The translations under genes and the position numbers were made by a program. Shown in pieces: positions 36,297 to 49,000 of a stretch of 64,000 bases of DNA (its first letter is position 1; every line of letters begins with the position of its first letter). A model generated the notes under the pieces. The model saw nothing but the letters and a program-made list of their open reading frames with translations. It was not told the origin of the DNA and ran no database searches. The stretch comes from Cololabis saira (taxonomy: Eukaryota > Chordata > Actinopteri > Beloniformes > Belonidae), in assembly GCF_033807715.1 (NCBI RefSeq), contig NC_084587.1, positions 25,913,017 to 25,977,016 of the forward strand. Direction: 5' to 3'.

Positions 36297-36600
36297 AGCA
36301 CGGTGGCTTGTTAGTTAGCACCATTGCTTCACAGCAAAAAGGTTCCTGATTTGACATCCGGGTGGGGGTGTGTGTGTGTGTGTGTTTTCTTCAGGCACTC
36401 TGGCTTTCTACCCCATTCCAAAAACATGTGTTTAAGGGTAAATGTTGATTATAAATTGCCCATAGGGGTGAGTGTGAGCATTGGTTGTCGATATGTGGCC
36501 CTATGATGGACTGCCTTTTTCCCGGAGGGAGCTAGGATAGGGTCCAGCAGGTCCCTCTGACCCTTAATAGGAAAAAACAGGTACCGATAATGGATGGTGA
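36297..36600 (+). mobile_element. tRNA-derived SINE, degenerate
   Basis: Head acagcacggtggcttgttag, body gtgagtgtgagcattggttg, tail ataatggatgg. A-box and B-box are mutated relative to 48351-48731. Target duplication not evident. Confidence 0.65.
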
Positions 36601-37076
36601 GATGCTTTTTCAGACAAAGTCCTCTTTGATTTCTTCCTCTGTCATGACAAAAATACCAAAAATGGTGATCTAGCTTTATGTAGCCAGACAGACATTTTGC
36701 TATTCATGTCTTATATGTTGATGTCACTGATGTGTTGTTTAGTTATCCAGGCTGAGCCACAGAGTTACGTGGTGCAATTCCAGGTGCTGTGTCAGTAGGC
36801 CTGATTGCATTCACTCTAATTTTAGTCAAGGTGAAGCTGTAGAGGGATTTTGAAACTGTAATTTAATGTGCAAAAAGTCATGCAGTGTTTCTTTAAATCC
36901 TTCAGCTTTGCTTTTCTTGTTTGCCAAGTCGGTTCTTATTCGAGCCAAAAGGGAACATATATGGATGAGAGGGTGTAGCTTGAAATTAAGGTTTGTTTGT
37001 TGATGGAACAAAAGCAGAAATACCTCTATGCTGACACAGAGTACTGATCTAATGTCGGCGTTGTTTGTTATTGTTA

Positions 37077-37079
<3 letters not shown>

Positions 37080-37126
<47 letters not shown>

Positions 37127-37131
37127 TTTTA
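37080..37131. repeat. (TA)n then (T)n
   Basis: About 19 TA units followed by a T-run, in the presumed arfip1 5' intron. Confidence 0.9.
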
Positions 37132-38152
37132 AGCAAGCTTAACATGTTTGTTTATTTAACATTGACTAAAGAGAAATCCAGGAATGAAACCTAAAGTGCC
37201 CACAAATATGTCAGGTAAAAAGGTGGTTATATTTTGACACCCAAACACATTGCAGGTTCATATGTCCAGCGTGAAGCTGAGTGTGTGCACTTCTATTAGC
37301 CAGCATGACATAAGTTCAGTCAGTCTCATACAGTGTGTTTAAGAGTAGTATAACAGATGCATTTTGTGGCCTGGGAAATTGTACTGCTGCTCCAGATGTT
37401 CAGCTGTGCAGCAAAATCCAACATTTTAACAGTCGACAGGGGCTGGTCATCTTGGACAATGAATTCTACAGTTTTGTCCGTCATTGCTCTCGCTTTCATT
37501 GGGGATTTTATTTTTTGAAAAGAGAAAAATCCAGAGTTTGCTGCTACAGTGAGTCCCTTTTTCCCTTTGACTTGATCATTTTGTGCTTTTTTTTTTTCTT
37601 TTTTAATGTGCTCCTTAATGTTGTCATGTTATTTTTAGCGACATTCGTCTCATCTCTGGAAACCGCAGCCTGGTTTTATGAGCATCTCTCTGTTTTCCTG
37701 GTGGGATTTTCCAGCCTAAAATAACATATTGCTAATGCTAGATTGGTAGCTTTATCATAACAGCTCACATACACTGACTTTCCACCTGGTGACTCAAAAC
37801 AGAAGCTTGCAAGGCAGTACTCCAGGACTTCCTATACTGGCTTTTAGGGAAACAAACAAAAATTAGGAATCTGTTCATAAAAATGACTTGTATCAGATGG
37901 TGCATAGAAGTAAATACTCCCCGACACCCTTATTTTTAGCAGTATCTGTGAGTAGTTTTGATTCCGGTATTGGAGTCGGAACAATTCTATACTGATGCCA
38001 ATACATCTAGATAATGTTAGAGTAATAACATGTGGAAGAAATATATACCAATTCAGTATTTTATGATAAAAGTAGCTCCTTTTTGAACAATGGTCTCAGC
38101 TTTTAAATGAGTGTATTGGAGTCAGAGTCTGGCAGCCTTTTACGGCCAGTTA

Positions 38153-38738
38153 TGGCGCTTTTGCACTAGTCCCGCCTCCGCCCGGCTCGGCTCGGTGCAG
38201 CCCCGTCTTGCACGTTTGCACTAGGGGCTGAGACGGGTAGAGCCGCTCCAAGCCGATACTATTTCTGTAACCATTCTGGCGAGGTTCTTTGCGGGCTGAG
38301 CCGGGACTATTTCTGACGTCATCACCCTCCGCGCCACTGATTGGTCGGGGGGCGGCGCAGTCAGACGTTTGAATCAGGAAGCGGGAGTCAGAGCGGGAGT
38401 CAGAGCGGGAGTCAGAGCGGGAGTCAGAGCGAGAGCGGCTCGCGGCGATTTTATTATAAAGCGCAAAACGTCTGTTTGGTGATCCAACTCTGAGGTGCAG
38501 ATGTTCATAAACCTGGTGGCTGACGAGAGAATTAAAAAAGGGATGTAGACAGGCTGTTTTACTCTCAGCCGCTCGCGGCTCCAGCTGATTTCTGATCAGC
38601 GCTGACATGAACAAAGCGGTTGCGCAATCGAGTACGTCACAGCAGCTTCACCCCAACCTGCCCACTTCTCACCTGGCTGTGGAAAAACAAACGGGTAAAG
38701 GCGTGACGAGCCGAGTAAGTCCTAGTGCAAAAGTGCCA
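38153..38738. mobile_element. PIF/Harbinger-like element
   Basis: TTA target duplication (38150-38152, 38739-38741), TIR tggcgcttttgcactag/ctagtgcaaaagtgcca, GC-rich interior. A 12-bp unit (gcgggagtcaga) is repeated four to five times at 38380-38432, giving an Arg-Ser-Asp repeat on the minus strand. The minus frame is a transposon remnant, not a host gene. Confidence 0.85.
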
Positions 38739-39436
38739 TTATTGCACTCCGTGAGACTTCCACATTGGCTTTACTTCTGGCAAAGCAGGTCAAGGTTCAT
38801 CTTTTATATCCTGTCTGGGAAGAGGAAGAACAAACTCTCATCCAGATAGAAGTGTTTGATTACGCCATGGCAATCATTGAGAACAATTTTGTGTTGAGTT
38901 CCATTGAACCTTCTCTAACAATTTATGGCAATGCACACATTTCTACCTTCCTCCTTCTCACTCCACACAGAAAGATAATAGACTTGCATGTGGTTTTCCT
39001 TACAAAACAACTAAAGATACATAAGTGTCGCTTTAGGTTGGGTTGTAAGAGAACCTAGGAAAACAGAGCAGAAATTGTTAGAAAAAAGCATAAAGAAGCA
39101 CAGTTGAATTTTGACACCACAAAGAAAGGTGTTTTTTCAGCATGACGTGTCTTTTCCTCAGCAGAGCTAGTTTAAACAAGCAGCATGAGTAGCATACACA
39201 CTTCAGGTTGTTCTACATATTCCAGATTCTCCAGGTTGCAGAAATAAGCTTTGACACCTTGACTTGCATTGTGAAGCAGCAACGCAGAGCAGAAGGTGAT
39301 GAGTGATGAGTGGCCCTGAATTCTAGCATCAAAAAACTCCCATATCCCTTCCCTGTAAGAGTCAGGGTCCATGTTTTCCTTTTGTCACCCATCTGTATAC
39401 AAGAAAATACCTGAATGTTTTACATAGGTGTGGTTT

Positions 39437-39505
<69 letters not shown>

Positions 39506-39730
39506 ATCACACACACTTTCTCATTAAGGGTTTTAAAGATGACTTTTGAGAAGAAATTAGGACTAATTTCTATGACTTCATTGTATCAATTTTCACATTT
39601 TGTTTACATTGTAACACACATGAGGAAAAATTTACTAAACTACTTTGTTGAATTGTAGCAGTTTCCAAACTGAGCAGTCAGCCAGCTTTTTAGAATGTTC
39701 TCATACTTGAATATTTGTCTGTTTTCAGGT

Positions 39731-40078
39731 ATGTCTGAAGTTAGTGTTGAGACTGAGTCGGGGAGGATCTCGGCCGAGGACCCTCAGGTGGATTGTGAGG
39801 AGTCTGACAAAGAAAAAGAGAGTTTGAGTGAGGATCTGAAGCAGGAGAGCATAAACGGTAGCAGTGGAGGCGAGGAAACGCCTGAAGTGCTGTATGAAAT
39901 TAACATTAACAGTGATGAAGAACATGCAGAATTCAGGGATAAGGAGGTTCAGGGGGAGGATGAGGGCTTGCCTGATGAGAAAGCGGCATCTGTAGCCAGT
40001 GGAGGACATGAGATAAAACAACATGTTGAAACAACTGAAGCGCCAGAGGAAAATGGAGATTCTCACTCTGAAACAAAG
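39731..40078 (+). CDS. acidic upstream exon, possible N-terminal extension of arfip1
   Basis: Acceptor ttttcag at 39728, then ATG two bases later. It encodes 116 residues very rich in Glu, Asp and Ser (SEEDLKQ-like repeats, [17 protein letters not shown]). The donor AAAG|GTGATG at 40078/40079 is phase 0 and joins in frame to GTG AGC ACA ATG of the first canonical arfip1 exon. If the donor is skipped the frame continues to 40246 through a hydrophobic segment ([20 protein letters not shown] and on), with a second good donor at CAAG|GTATTG (40206). No such extension is known to me in arfaptins. It may be an alternative arfip1 exon or part of another gene. Confidence 0.5.
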
Positions 40079-43000
40079 GTGATGTCTCGCTTCATTTTGA
40101 ACAAATCGGCCTGCATTCTTCTTCTTTGGCTGTGCTTCGGCGTATGTTGCTGCTCTGGTCTTGCTGTGGTGGTGCTGGTGGTGGTCTCTTTCCTATATAA
40201 TCAAGGTATTGGATTGATTTTGATTGTGGATTGTTATCAGAAATGATCTCCCTTCAGCTTGAGTTATAGAGTAACGTGCCTCTCATTACTCTTTTCTATC
40301 TTTGTATTTATAGTTTACTGTGCTTCCATTTCATTATTTCTAGCTGGAGCTTATGGAAAGCTAGCTGATGGCTTGCTTGTTGGCATTCTTGCTGATCCCT
40401 GACATGTTGCTCTCTGATGTGACTCTTGTATTTCCACAGGAATTATTAAAACTCCATAAAATGTTTTCTTCTTCTGCCTTTTTAGTCTTCGGCAAAGTTG
40501 TTGCTGATGAGCTTTTATGCCTGCTGTTTATTATCGAGTGTCATTTAAGCATTTAGTTGTAATGCAAAGTGTCTTTAAGTCTTCAGGTCCACTTTCAGTA
40601 AGTATTGCTGTGTCTTTATGTTTGCAATGATGTGAAAGTGACACGTTTCTTCCCATTTGGAAGCTGAGTGTGTGCATAGCTCTTGAGTTGTCCAAGTGTA
40701 AATCACATGTCTGGGTAAGTTGCAGATTTGGACTCCTGACTGCACATTCTCAGACAGTACCATATGTCTTGTGTTTCTGGAATAAGCTTCTCTTCAGGCT
40801 GTAGATTCACATTCTTGTTTCAGGTTCATAACCTTTTTTAATTATTTGTTTTCTCATTTAGTAACACACATTTATATTCAGTTGTCATAGTGAATTTTCA
40901 GCTTTTGCTCTCCAGCTTGATTTTCCAGCCTTTTTGCAGTTTGACCCTAACATTATAAATATTATTCAAATATGTTAATCATGTCTTTTTGTTACACTAA
41001 AGTTGTTTGTTCTTTTGTTCAGACATACAGAAAAAAGGGATGTTGTTACCTTGACGGTTTCGGCGATCGGCTGTCGCCTTCTTCAGAAGCGTCTCACTGA
41101 CCGTCGAGGCAACAGCGTCTCTTTTCTACCGTATGTCTGAACAAAAGAACAAACGCTTTAATTATACAAAATGATCATCAGGCTCTTCAGCGGTGTGAGA
41201 CACAATACATGAGTATTTCCTCATTGCTGATGTAGAAAATTGGACAGTGTGCGTATTGTTTATCAATCCCTCCCTCCTAGAGCATGCTGCTGTATCCAGG
41301 ATACCGTAGAGAAGTAGAAACTATACCTTGTCCCTGCCTATGGCTCATTAATTTGCAGCTCCTTAACCTTTGTGCTTCATTAGAGTAACATTGTGAAGCA
41401 AACTGTCCTCCAAAATGTAGATGGTAGGTATGATCAACCTTGGTCTGAAACGTCATTATTTGTAGAGCTCTGCTTTAATAAATCGCATTCCCAATAATTT
41501 CTACGGTATAAGAAGACTCCTGCTTAAGGATGGGTGGATAATTAGGATGTAACTTTATAGTCGACAACATTCGTCAGTCTTTCCACTTTTTATGTTATAA
41601 TGTTGGTATAGCTGTAATCAGATATGCTTTTTGCAGTTACACTTTTTAAATCTGATGTCAGGCATCTTCTCTGCAGTGGGTGGTTAGGCAAGTGGAGCTG
41701 TGTGAGTCTGTGCTGCCTCCATGCAGGTGTCCAATGACCTTTTTAAGTATTTATGTGTCTGGAACACGATGCAGCATTTAAACTCTAGTCTTTGTTACCC
41801 ATTTCCACTAAAACCCACTGTTATTCTAATATTCATTTTCTTGATTGTAAATTGTAGCATTCACAACTGTTCTCATCAGCTTATTTATGTCAGTTTTTCT
41901 TCTAACACACTAAAATGAACCCTCTATAATCACCATGGAGGTCAGATCTGCTCAAAACTACCAAATGTTCAATTATTTTGCATTTTAACCCATTTAATGG
42001 CAGTTTGAACATGTTATGCCACTTGTTTTGTTAAAAAAATAGCACAAAATAGAGATCTTGCATCTAATATATGGTGAACATGTCAGATTATCAATAACAC
42101 AGATTTTACTGCATTAGTAGTTTTTGTGAAGTAGCTTTGGTACTATACATGTTTGGATTGAAAGTCAATGGAGAGTGCACAATTTAAAATCTGACACGAC
42201 ATGAAAAAAACAATCCTGAAAAAATTATTGAATATTTGGTCTTTCTGAGCAGAGCTGAAGCAGTTGTCAGTGGTGTATAATAGACCTGCAAGAGTAACTG
42301 AAATTAGATAAAAACTTCTTTCCAACCCAAAAAAAAGCCTTCTTTCCAAAACCCATAAATTGTAAAAAAGAATCCTTAATGATCACCAAAAAAAAAAAAG
42401 TAAAGATATCCTGAGGATAAATTCAGTTCAACTTGTATTTAACAAGCTCCCTAAATGGAGTTCAGTGTTTTGCTCTTAAATAAAACGAGAACTTACTGTG
42501 ACTACTTTTATCATGTTCAGAAAATGAGGTTCTGTTACAGGATTTCAGTGCAGAAAAAACTTTTTACTACTAAACTTACATTTCTTTTTTTTTTCTGCTT
42601 TTTAAGGCACTAGGTATATCCAGAAAGCTGCTAATTTTTTGAGAGCGTTTGTTCCTTTACCTTTCTCTTTGAAACACTTAAGAAATTTCATGTAGAACTC
42701 ATGTCGGGTTACATAGCCGGTCAGATCATTATCTATAACATTCTTTCTTCTTTAGAAACTTGTCATTTGAATCACGGTCGCTCTTGAATATTCCCATTTT
42801 ACTAATCTTTTGGAGACTGAGTTATCTCCTATTATTGAATAGTTTAATAAATCCTGGGGTTGATGGTTCTGTCTGTAAATGCTCCCTATTATACCCCCCG
42901 ACAACACACTTCTTACTTCATTCTTCACGGCCTCGAATATGAATTCACCACATCAGTCTTGGCCAGGTTCACACCAAACATTATCAACATTTAGAATGTG

Positions 43001-46000
43001 CTCCCCAAATTCATTACATTTTATTTAATGTCTTAAGAAAGTTTAACCTGAAGACTTTATTTTCCTGTGGATATCATGGATGGCATGCAGTGACCTTTAG
43101 CTTCAACTGTCAGACAATTGAGTTCTTGTTTCCTTCCCCATATTTGATTAAAGTCAGACTTTTCAGTTAACAAGAATTTAAGGTGGTCCGTTGTTGCATT
43201 AGTGTCTTGTGACGAGGATCCTCGCGGATGTCCACCATATTTTTCGTTTTATGAAGCATCTTATAAATCATTAATATAAATGAATGAATCAAAGTAAATG
43301 TTTTGCTCTCGTAGTGAAATTACAAGCCATATGTGTTATTTGAAGGTGAAGGACATTGTTGAAAGTTGCAAATTCAGATCGAGTGACTATAAAATACCCC
43401 TCCACCCCCCGATATTTTTTGCTATGTCTTTACATAGTTGGGCTTCATGATACAGAGCGTCATGCTGATGAGGTCAGTGTTCCAGTTCCCGAGTCTACAG
43501 AGATTAAGTCCTGTAGTTTCACTGGAAATAACACAGCCTCATCTTGTAGTTATAAACAGTCAGTTTATTATAGACTCCATTAAACCTATGTTGCCACAAA
43601 TTATTGTCTCCACCCTGTGGCTTGCTGTGACCCAACACATAGATTATGTTTCTCCTTTTTCAGCGTAAGAATAGGGAGACGTTTGTTCCACTAGTGTTTC
43701 TGCAGCACAAACCTTTCAACATGTTTCTGTTACCTTTTATGACACACACAAATGGCGACATGTACGTCAGCCTGCGGAATCAAAAGTTAACACATGCAAA
43801 AGGTAATTTATGTCATTCTTTTGATAGCATTTTCTATCTTGCAGTGTTGATGAGTGTTGCAGAAAAACATTCTGGAAGTGTTTTTCAGTTGTTGCATAAT
43901 TTCTTTTCCTGTTGACACTGAAATTGCTCAAAATAACCTTTTTTTTAATAGCTCCTGCATGTTTTGGTAGGGGGGAAACAACAATTACCACAGTATGTAC
44001 TGCCCCTGCCCCCAAAGAAGAGGGATATTTCTGAGTTTTAGATTTATTTGTACATTATTAGTTATCTTTTCTTTGCCAAGGCCCATATTTCACACTGCAG
44101 AAGTGTCCACTAGATGGCGCCCCACAACAGTCGGCTCCCTGGAGGCCTTTTTTTTCTTCTCTCTTCTTTCTGTCTTATAAAGCAATAACCATGTCATATC
44201 ACCTCCTCCTTGCAGGTGAGCACAATGGCTGAGGGTTCCTACAGAAGCTCAGCTGCTGAAATCTCAGTCACCAGCAATGGAGAAGTGGATCAGAATCCCG
44301 AGATGGTATTCCAGAGGGTAAGGCCTTATCACAGGCTTTCAAGAACAACTGTTAGACTTTAAGTACTGTAAACGGTGATTCTGGTGAGGTATTGCAGAAA
44401 TCAGTGTGCTTAAAGGACACTTACTGTAAAGATTTTTTCATTATTCAATTTTGATGTGTTTTATTAATACTCCGATAGAAAAATGAATAGTTCCAACAAG
44501 TATGCAAAGTTAAATCTTAGAGTCGGTGAAAACAATAACAATGGTGACATTTAAAAAAAATCTTTTTTTATGAACAGTAGTATAATTCAGCTAGTATAAG
44601 ATGAGTTCCATGCTCATGTGTTCATGTGTTAAAAAAATAAAAAAATTGACATCAGGCCTGGTGAGGTAAAAAAAAACTTATCTGCATGGTGCAGAAGCTG
44701 ACATCAGTAAATCCTTGCTTAGAACGAAGGAGGGAAAAAAAGAACTGTGACTGACTAATTGACAAATTGAAGCTCTTAAAAACATGGTTTCCCTCTGTGA
44801 AGCAGTGGAGTAATTAGTCAAGAAGATGGCCTGCAGTGGAGTCATTTTGATGGAGGCTTCAGGGCGCCCTCTCCACCATCAATCTGACTGAGCTGGCAGG
44901 GCCTTCATGCCGGCCAGCTGTTTACTCCCAGTAGCTCACAGACATGAAAACACAGCAACCACAAACATGGACGACACTTTAAAAATCAGCAAAAGGACTG
45001 ACAATGAAATATAACTTCCTCAGCTACATATGCGCTTCATCAGTCTTCTACGGAAATGTTACAGATCGCCACACATTTGGAGTGTACTGTGGACAGATTT
45101 CATGCACGTGTATAGGAAGCTTCGGCACTGAGGACCTAGACTTTAGGTCCTAAAGAGTACAAAGAAAAAACAGCGACAGGTACATCTGCAGAGTCTAGAC
45201 CAGTCTGAGGATGAGGAAACTGAAATAAGTTTCATGCATAGGGGGACAAGTGCCTGCTTAAGTCGGAGTGAAAGTAGCTCCAGTTTACATACCACCATTT
45301 TAATGTTTGTTCAGCTTCATCATAACAGTTGCTGTAAATATGCTCCTCCCCCAGGACTCTTACGACAGTACTCCGGAGTCCCATGTTCCCTCCAGCAACT
45401 TTACTTCAACAGTAGAGGGCATCATTGAATCAGGACCGCACCAAGGTGAGCGATTCCCCCCCCCCCCCCTTCTGTCCTCCTTTTATTTATTTTTTTCTTT
45501 GATTTGTTTCCTCTCTATTGAGTTTTGTGAATCAACAGTTTTGTTAGATTTGATTTTGTCTCACAATCCTTCATTTACAAACTGTTTCTCTCTGCATTCT
45601 CAGTGGTACACACTCAGTTTTTTTTAAATATCTGGGAGACACCCAAAGTATAAATTTGAATTTGTGAAGGTGGACCTCCATTTGAATTTAATGAGTTTGC
45701 TCTGATCTCCTGGTTGTAGCCCTCCTTTCCTTTTCATCATAATGCTTTTGTCAAAAATGCAATTAAAAAAATCTCCCTTTAGAGCGGAGCGCTGTTGCAG
45801 CCTGTTCACCTCAGTGTTGCCATGGCTATTTTCCATGTTATTCTCACTGGTTGAACGAGGCCGTTCTTCATTAACACATTCACCCAACAACATAAGAGCA
45901 TGAGAGCTACTGTAATGGGAAGGAGAAAAGACAAAAAAAACATGATGTGAAAACAGCATCAGTGGGTAATTCCCTCCCTTGTACGTATATGGCAGGAGGG

Positions 46001-49000
46001 TAACATACTAACGAATCATCGTAATGTTGAATATCCCCCAGGGTCAGCAAGCCTGCCCACGTCTCCCGTGTCACATGTAGCCCCCAGCTCGGCTGTCGCC
46101 AGCCGCCTGGCGCGCTCGTCCAGCGATAGCCAGGCTGAGACAGGTACCTGGAGTGGTGGTGCATAAATCAGACCACCATAAATCATCACCCTTTTGTGCA
46201 CGAAATTAACCACAATCTGCTACCGCTTTCTCAGTTTTCATGCGTTTCTTACCTGCTCCTGGCTTACAGATTTATGTTTCAATCACAAATTACAACGGAT
46301 CCTATCTTCTCCTTGATTTGCAAGCTCTCCAAACCTTTCCTTTGTCTTGAAGTAGTTTGATGCTGTACTCTGGCTGTTGATGAGCGTTGCCTCACATGAT
46401 GTCACTAAACATGAAGGTTTCTGGTCCATCTTCTCGATACCTCAACATTTGCTTGGCTTGGAAGGAAAATGGCTTTTACACTTTAAATCAGTGGATTTTT
46501 CTGCAATCCTTCATCCTTTCATCTATAATGGAGCCTAGAAACTGTCCATAATGTAGAAGAAGCTGATCAGACAAGAGAGACATAAGAAGCTGCATCTTAT
46601 TAAATAATTAGACCGGAGTATAGACACATATACATTTCATACTTAATCCTATCATCTATTAGCGATGAAAAATCAAATATCCTGCTGGAGGTTACACATT
46701 AATATAACATGATATAGCAGTTAATTACTTGTATAGCAGGGGAAATATAATGCTGCTTAAACTGTGGGGCCAAACCCTCATATAGACCATTTTCATAATC
46801 ATTTGGTGTTATCTTTTTGTTTTCTCTTTTTCATTTTCTGTGTGATACACTATGGTCCTATGACACAGTGAATGAGAATGAAGTAATGGGCACGGGCGTC
46901 TTTTTTAAGGGGGGTAAAAAACTATTTATAACTGCTTCAGTAACATTAGATACAGTCTTTCTGAAACATGTCTATTGATCTTTTTCTACATTTTGTGAGT
47001 TGTAGAGCTCCATATTATTCAGCATTCACCATCTTTATATAAAACAATGTGAAGCGCTTCATGTTATCTTACTGTAACTGGGAAAATATTAAGTTTTTCA
47101 TTTGAATAATAGTCTTCCTAAGTATTAAATGTAGTATTGTCTGTGGTGTTGACAATCTCATAACTCTTGATTTGTACCTTCAGACCCCCCCCTCCCCCGC
47201 AACCACAGTTCCCTAAACTTCAGTTCTGATGACACAATCAGTGTTGCTAAGTGAATGACTTTTAATTGTCCAGGATCAATGAAAGTTCAGCCACAGAGTG
47301 GAGCAGTGGTCCTTTCCGATGACTTAAAGAACCCAGCCATGGAAAAACTGGACCTAGTGCGAAAGTGGAGCATCAACACATATAAAGTAAACGTCCCTGT
47401 CCTTGATTTTTTTTTTTTTTTAATATGTCCCTCTGCTCCCTTTCTTCCTCTCAGCTTTAGTCTCACTCTTTATCTTCTCTCTCTTAATCCGGATGGTGGC
47501 AGAGAAACTGACACCTGCAAACGATTGATGTGTTCTCTGAATTAGACTTTTGTTCCTGTCCCCTCAGATCGTCTCTTTCCCCGTCTCTCTGGTTTTTTCT
47601 TTGTCCCCCTTGACTGAACGCAGTATACCTCCAGCAGTCCCTGCTAATGTTCTTGAATGGATTTAAACTGTTTGTTTGTGCATGTGTTCATAATAAGCCC
47701 ACTGTCCTCTGCAGTGTACCAGACAGATCCTATCAGAGAAGCTGGGTCGTGGCTCAAGGACCGTGGACTTGGAACTGGAGGCGCAAATCGAATTACTCCG
47801 CGACAACAAGAAAAAGTACCAGAATGTGATCAAGCTAGCTCAGACGCTGGCCAGTCAGCTGTCCCAGATAATGCAGACGCAAAGGCAACTGGGAGACGCC
47901 TTCGCCGATCTCAGCCTCAAGTCGCCAGAACTCCATGTGAGTCCATGTATTTGGGTCCACTGAAATCAGACTTTGTATGACACATGGCAAAGAGGGCTCT
48001 GATGCTCTTATGGTAGATTAATGTTTACTCTTGTTGCTCTGGGAACCACTCATTTTTCTTCAGCCCACAGCACGAACATAAGTGGAGGGATATGTTATTA
48101 GGTATTAGTCTTTCTTTATCAAAACTACATAAAAACTGATAGACTTCTTTAAACATCGTAATGAGCTTCAACAAATGCTAAAGCTGGAACAAAGGAAAAG
48201 GCCATTAAATTTGGTCGCAGGTCGTACCTGCAGCATTGTATTCTGAATAAAGCACTGGCCTTACTGGATGTGCATTACAGGATTTTAAAGCTGCACTAAG
48301 GAACTTATGTGGATTTTGTTGGGGTTTTTTTTTTTTTTTAGCTCTGTGGGCTAAGCAGCACAGTGGCTTAGTGGTTAGCACTGTTGCCTCACAGCAAGAA
48401 GGTCCCCGGTTCGACTCCCAGGCCTGGCAGGGTCTTTCTGTGTGGAGTTTGCATGTTCTCCCCGTGCTTGCGTGGGTTTCCTCCGGTTTCCTCCCACAGT
48501 CCAAAAACATGCATGCTAGGTTAATTGATGATTCTAAATTGCCCATAGGTGTGAGTGTGTCTGGTTGTGTGTGTATATATGTGGCCCTGCGGTATATATG
48601 TGGGACTGGCGACCTGTCCCACATGGTGAACCTGAAAATACCTGAAAATAGCTGGGATAGGCTCTGGCAGACCCCCGTGACCCTGCAAAGGATAAAGCGG
48701 GTATAGATAATGGATGGATGGCTGGATGGATAGCTCTGTGGGTCTTTATAGGTGCAAAGTGCCTGCCATTTCTAGCTCTGTAAACTAAATTTGTTATTGT
48801 GTGTATGACATTGTCGCAAAATTGTCACGAAAGGCTGTTTTTTGTTCATTGTAGAGAATGGAGACTGCAAAAGCTTGAGTATGCTTCCTAATAGTTAGAA
48901 CATATTTCTTCAAATGAAATCAAAACAAAATGCAACAAAAAACACAACTCGCTGCTTTCGTTTTGTTAAGTTTTAAATATCATCTATTACAGTAACTTCC

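Larger units (their letters stand above)
34696..39728 (+). other. arfip1: presumed arfip1 5' intron
   Basis: 5 kb between the candidate 5' exon and the acidic exon. It contains a palindromic MITE, a TTAA element, a degenerate SINE, a TA array and a Harbinger-like element. A TG/TATG/TA microsatellite lies at 39432-39497. No coding exon is recognised. Confidence 0.45.

Noticed and set aside
38150..38614. 154-codon minus-strand frame with Arg-Ser-Asp repeats, resembling an SR protein
   Set aside because: Entirely inside a TTA-flanked Harbinger-like element, and the repeats are a 12-bp minisatellite.
39172..39372. Minus-strand 66-codon frame (MDPDSYREGIWEFFDARIQG start)
   Set aside because: Protein-like composition, but no splice support, no partner exons and no family I recognise.
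48364..48418. Possible tRNA gene from A-box and B-box
   Set aside because: No cloverleaf could be drawn, and the flanking body, tail and target duplications show a tRNA-derived SINE.
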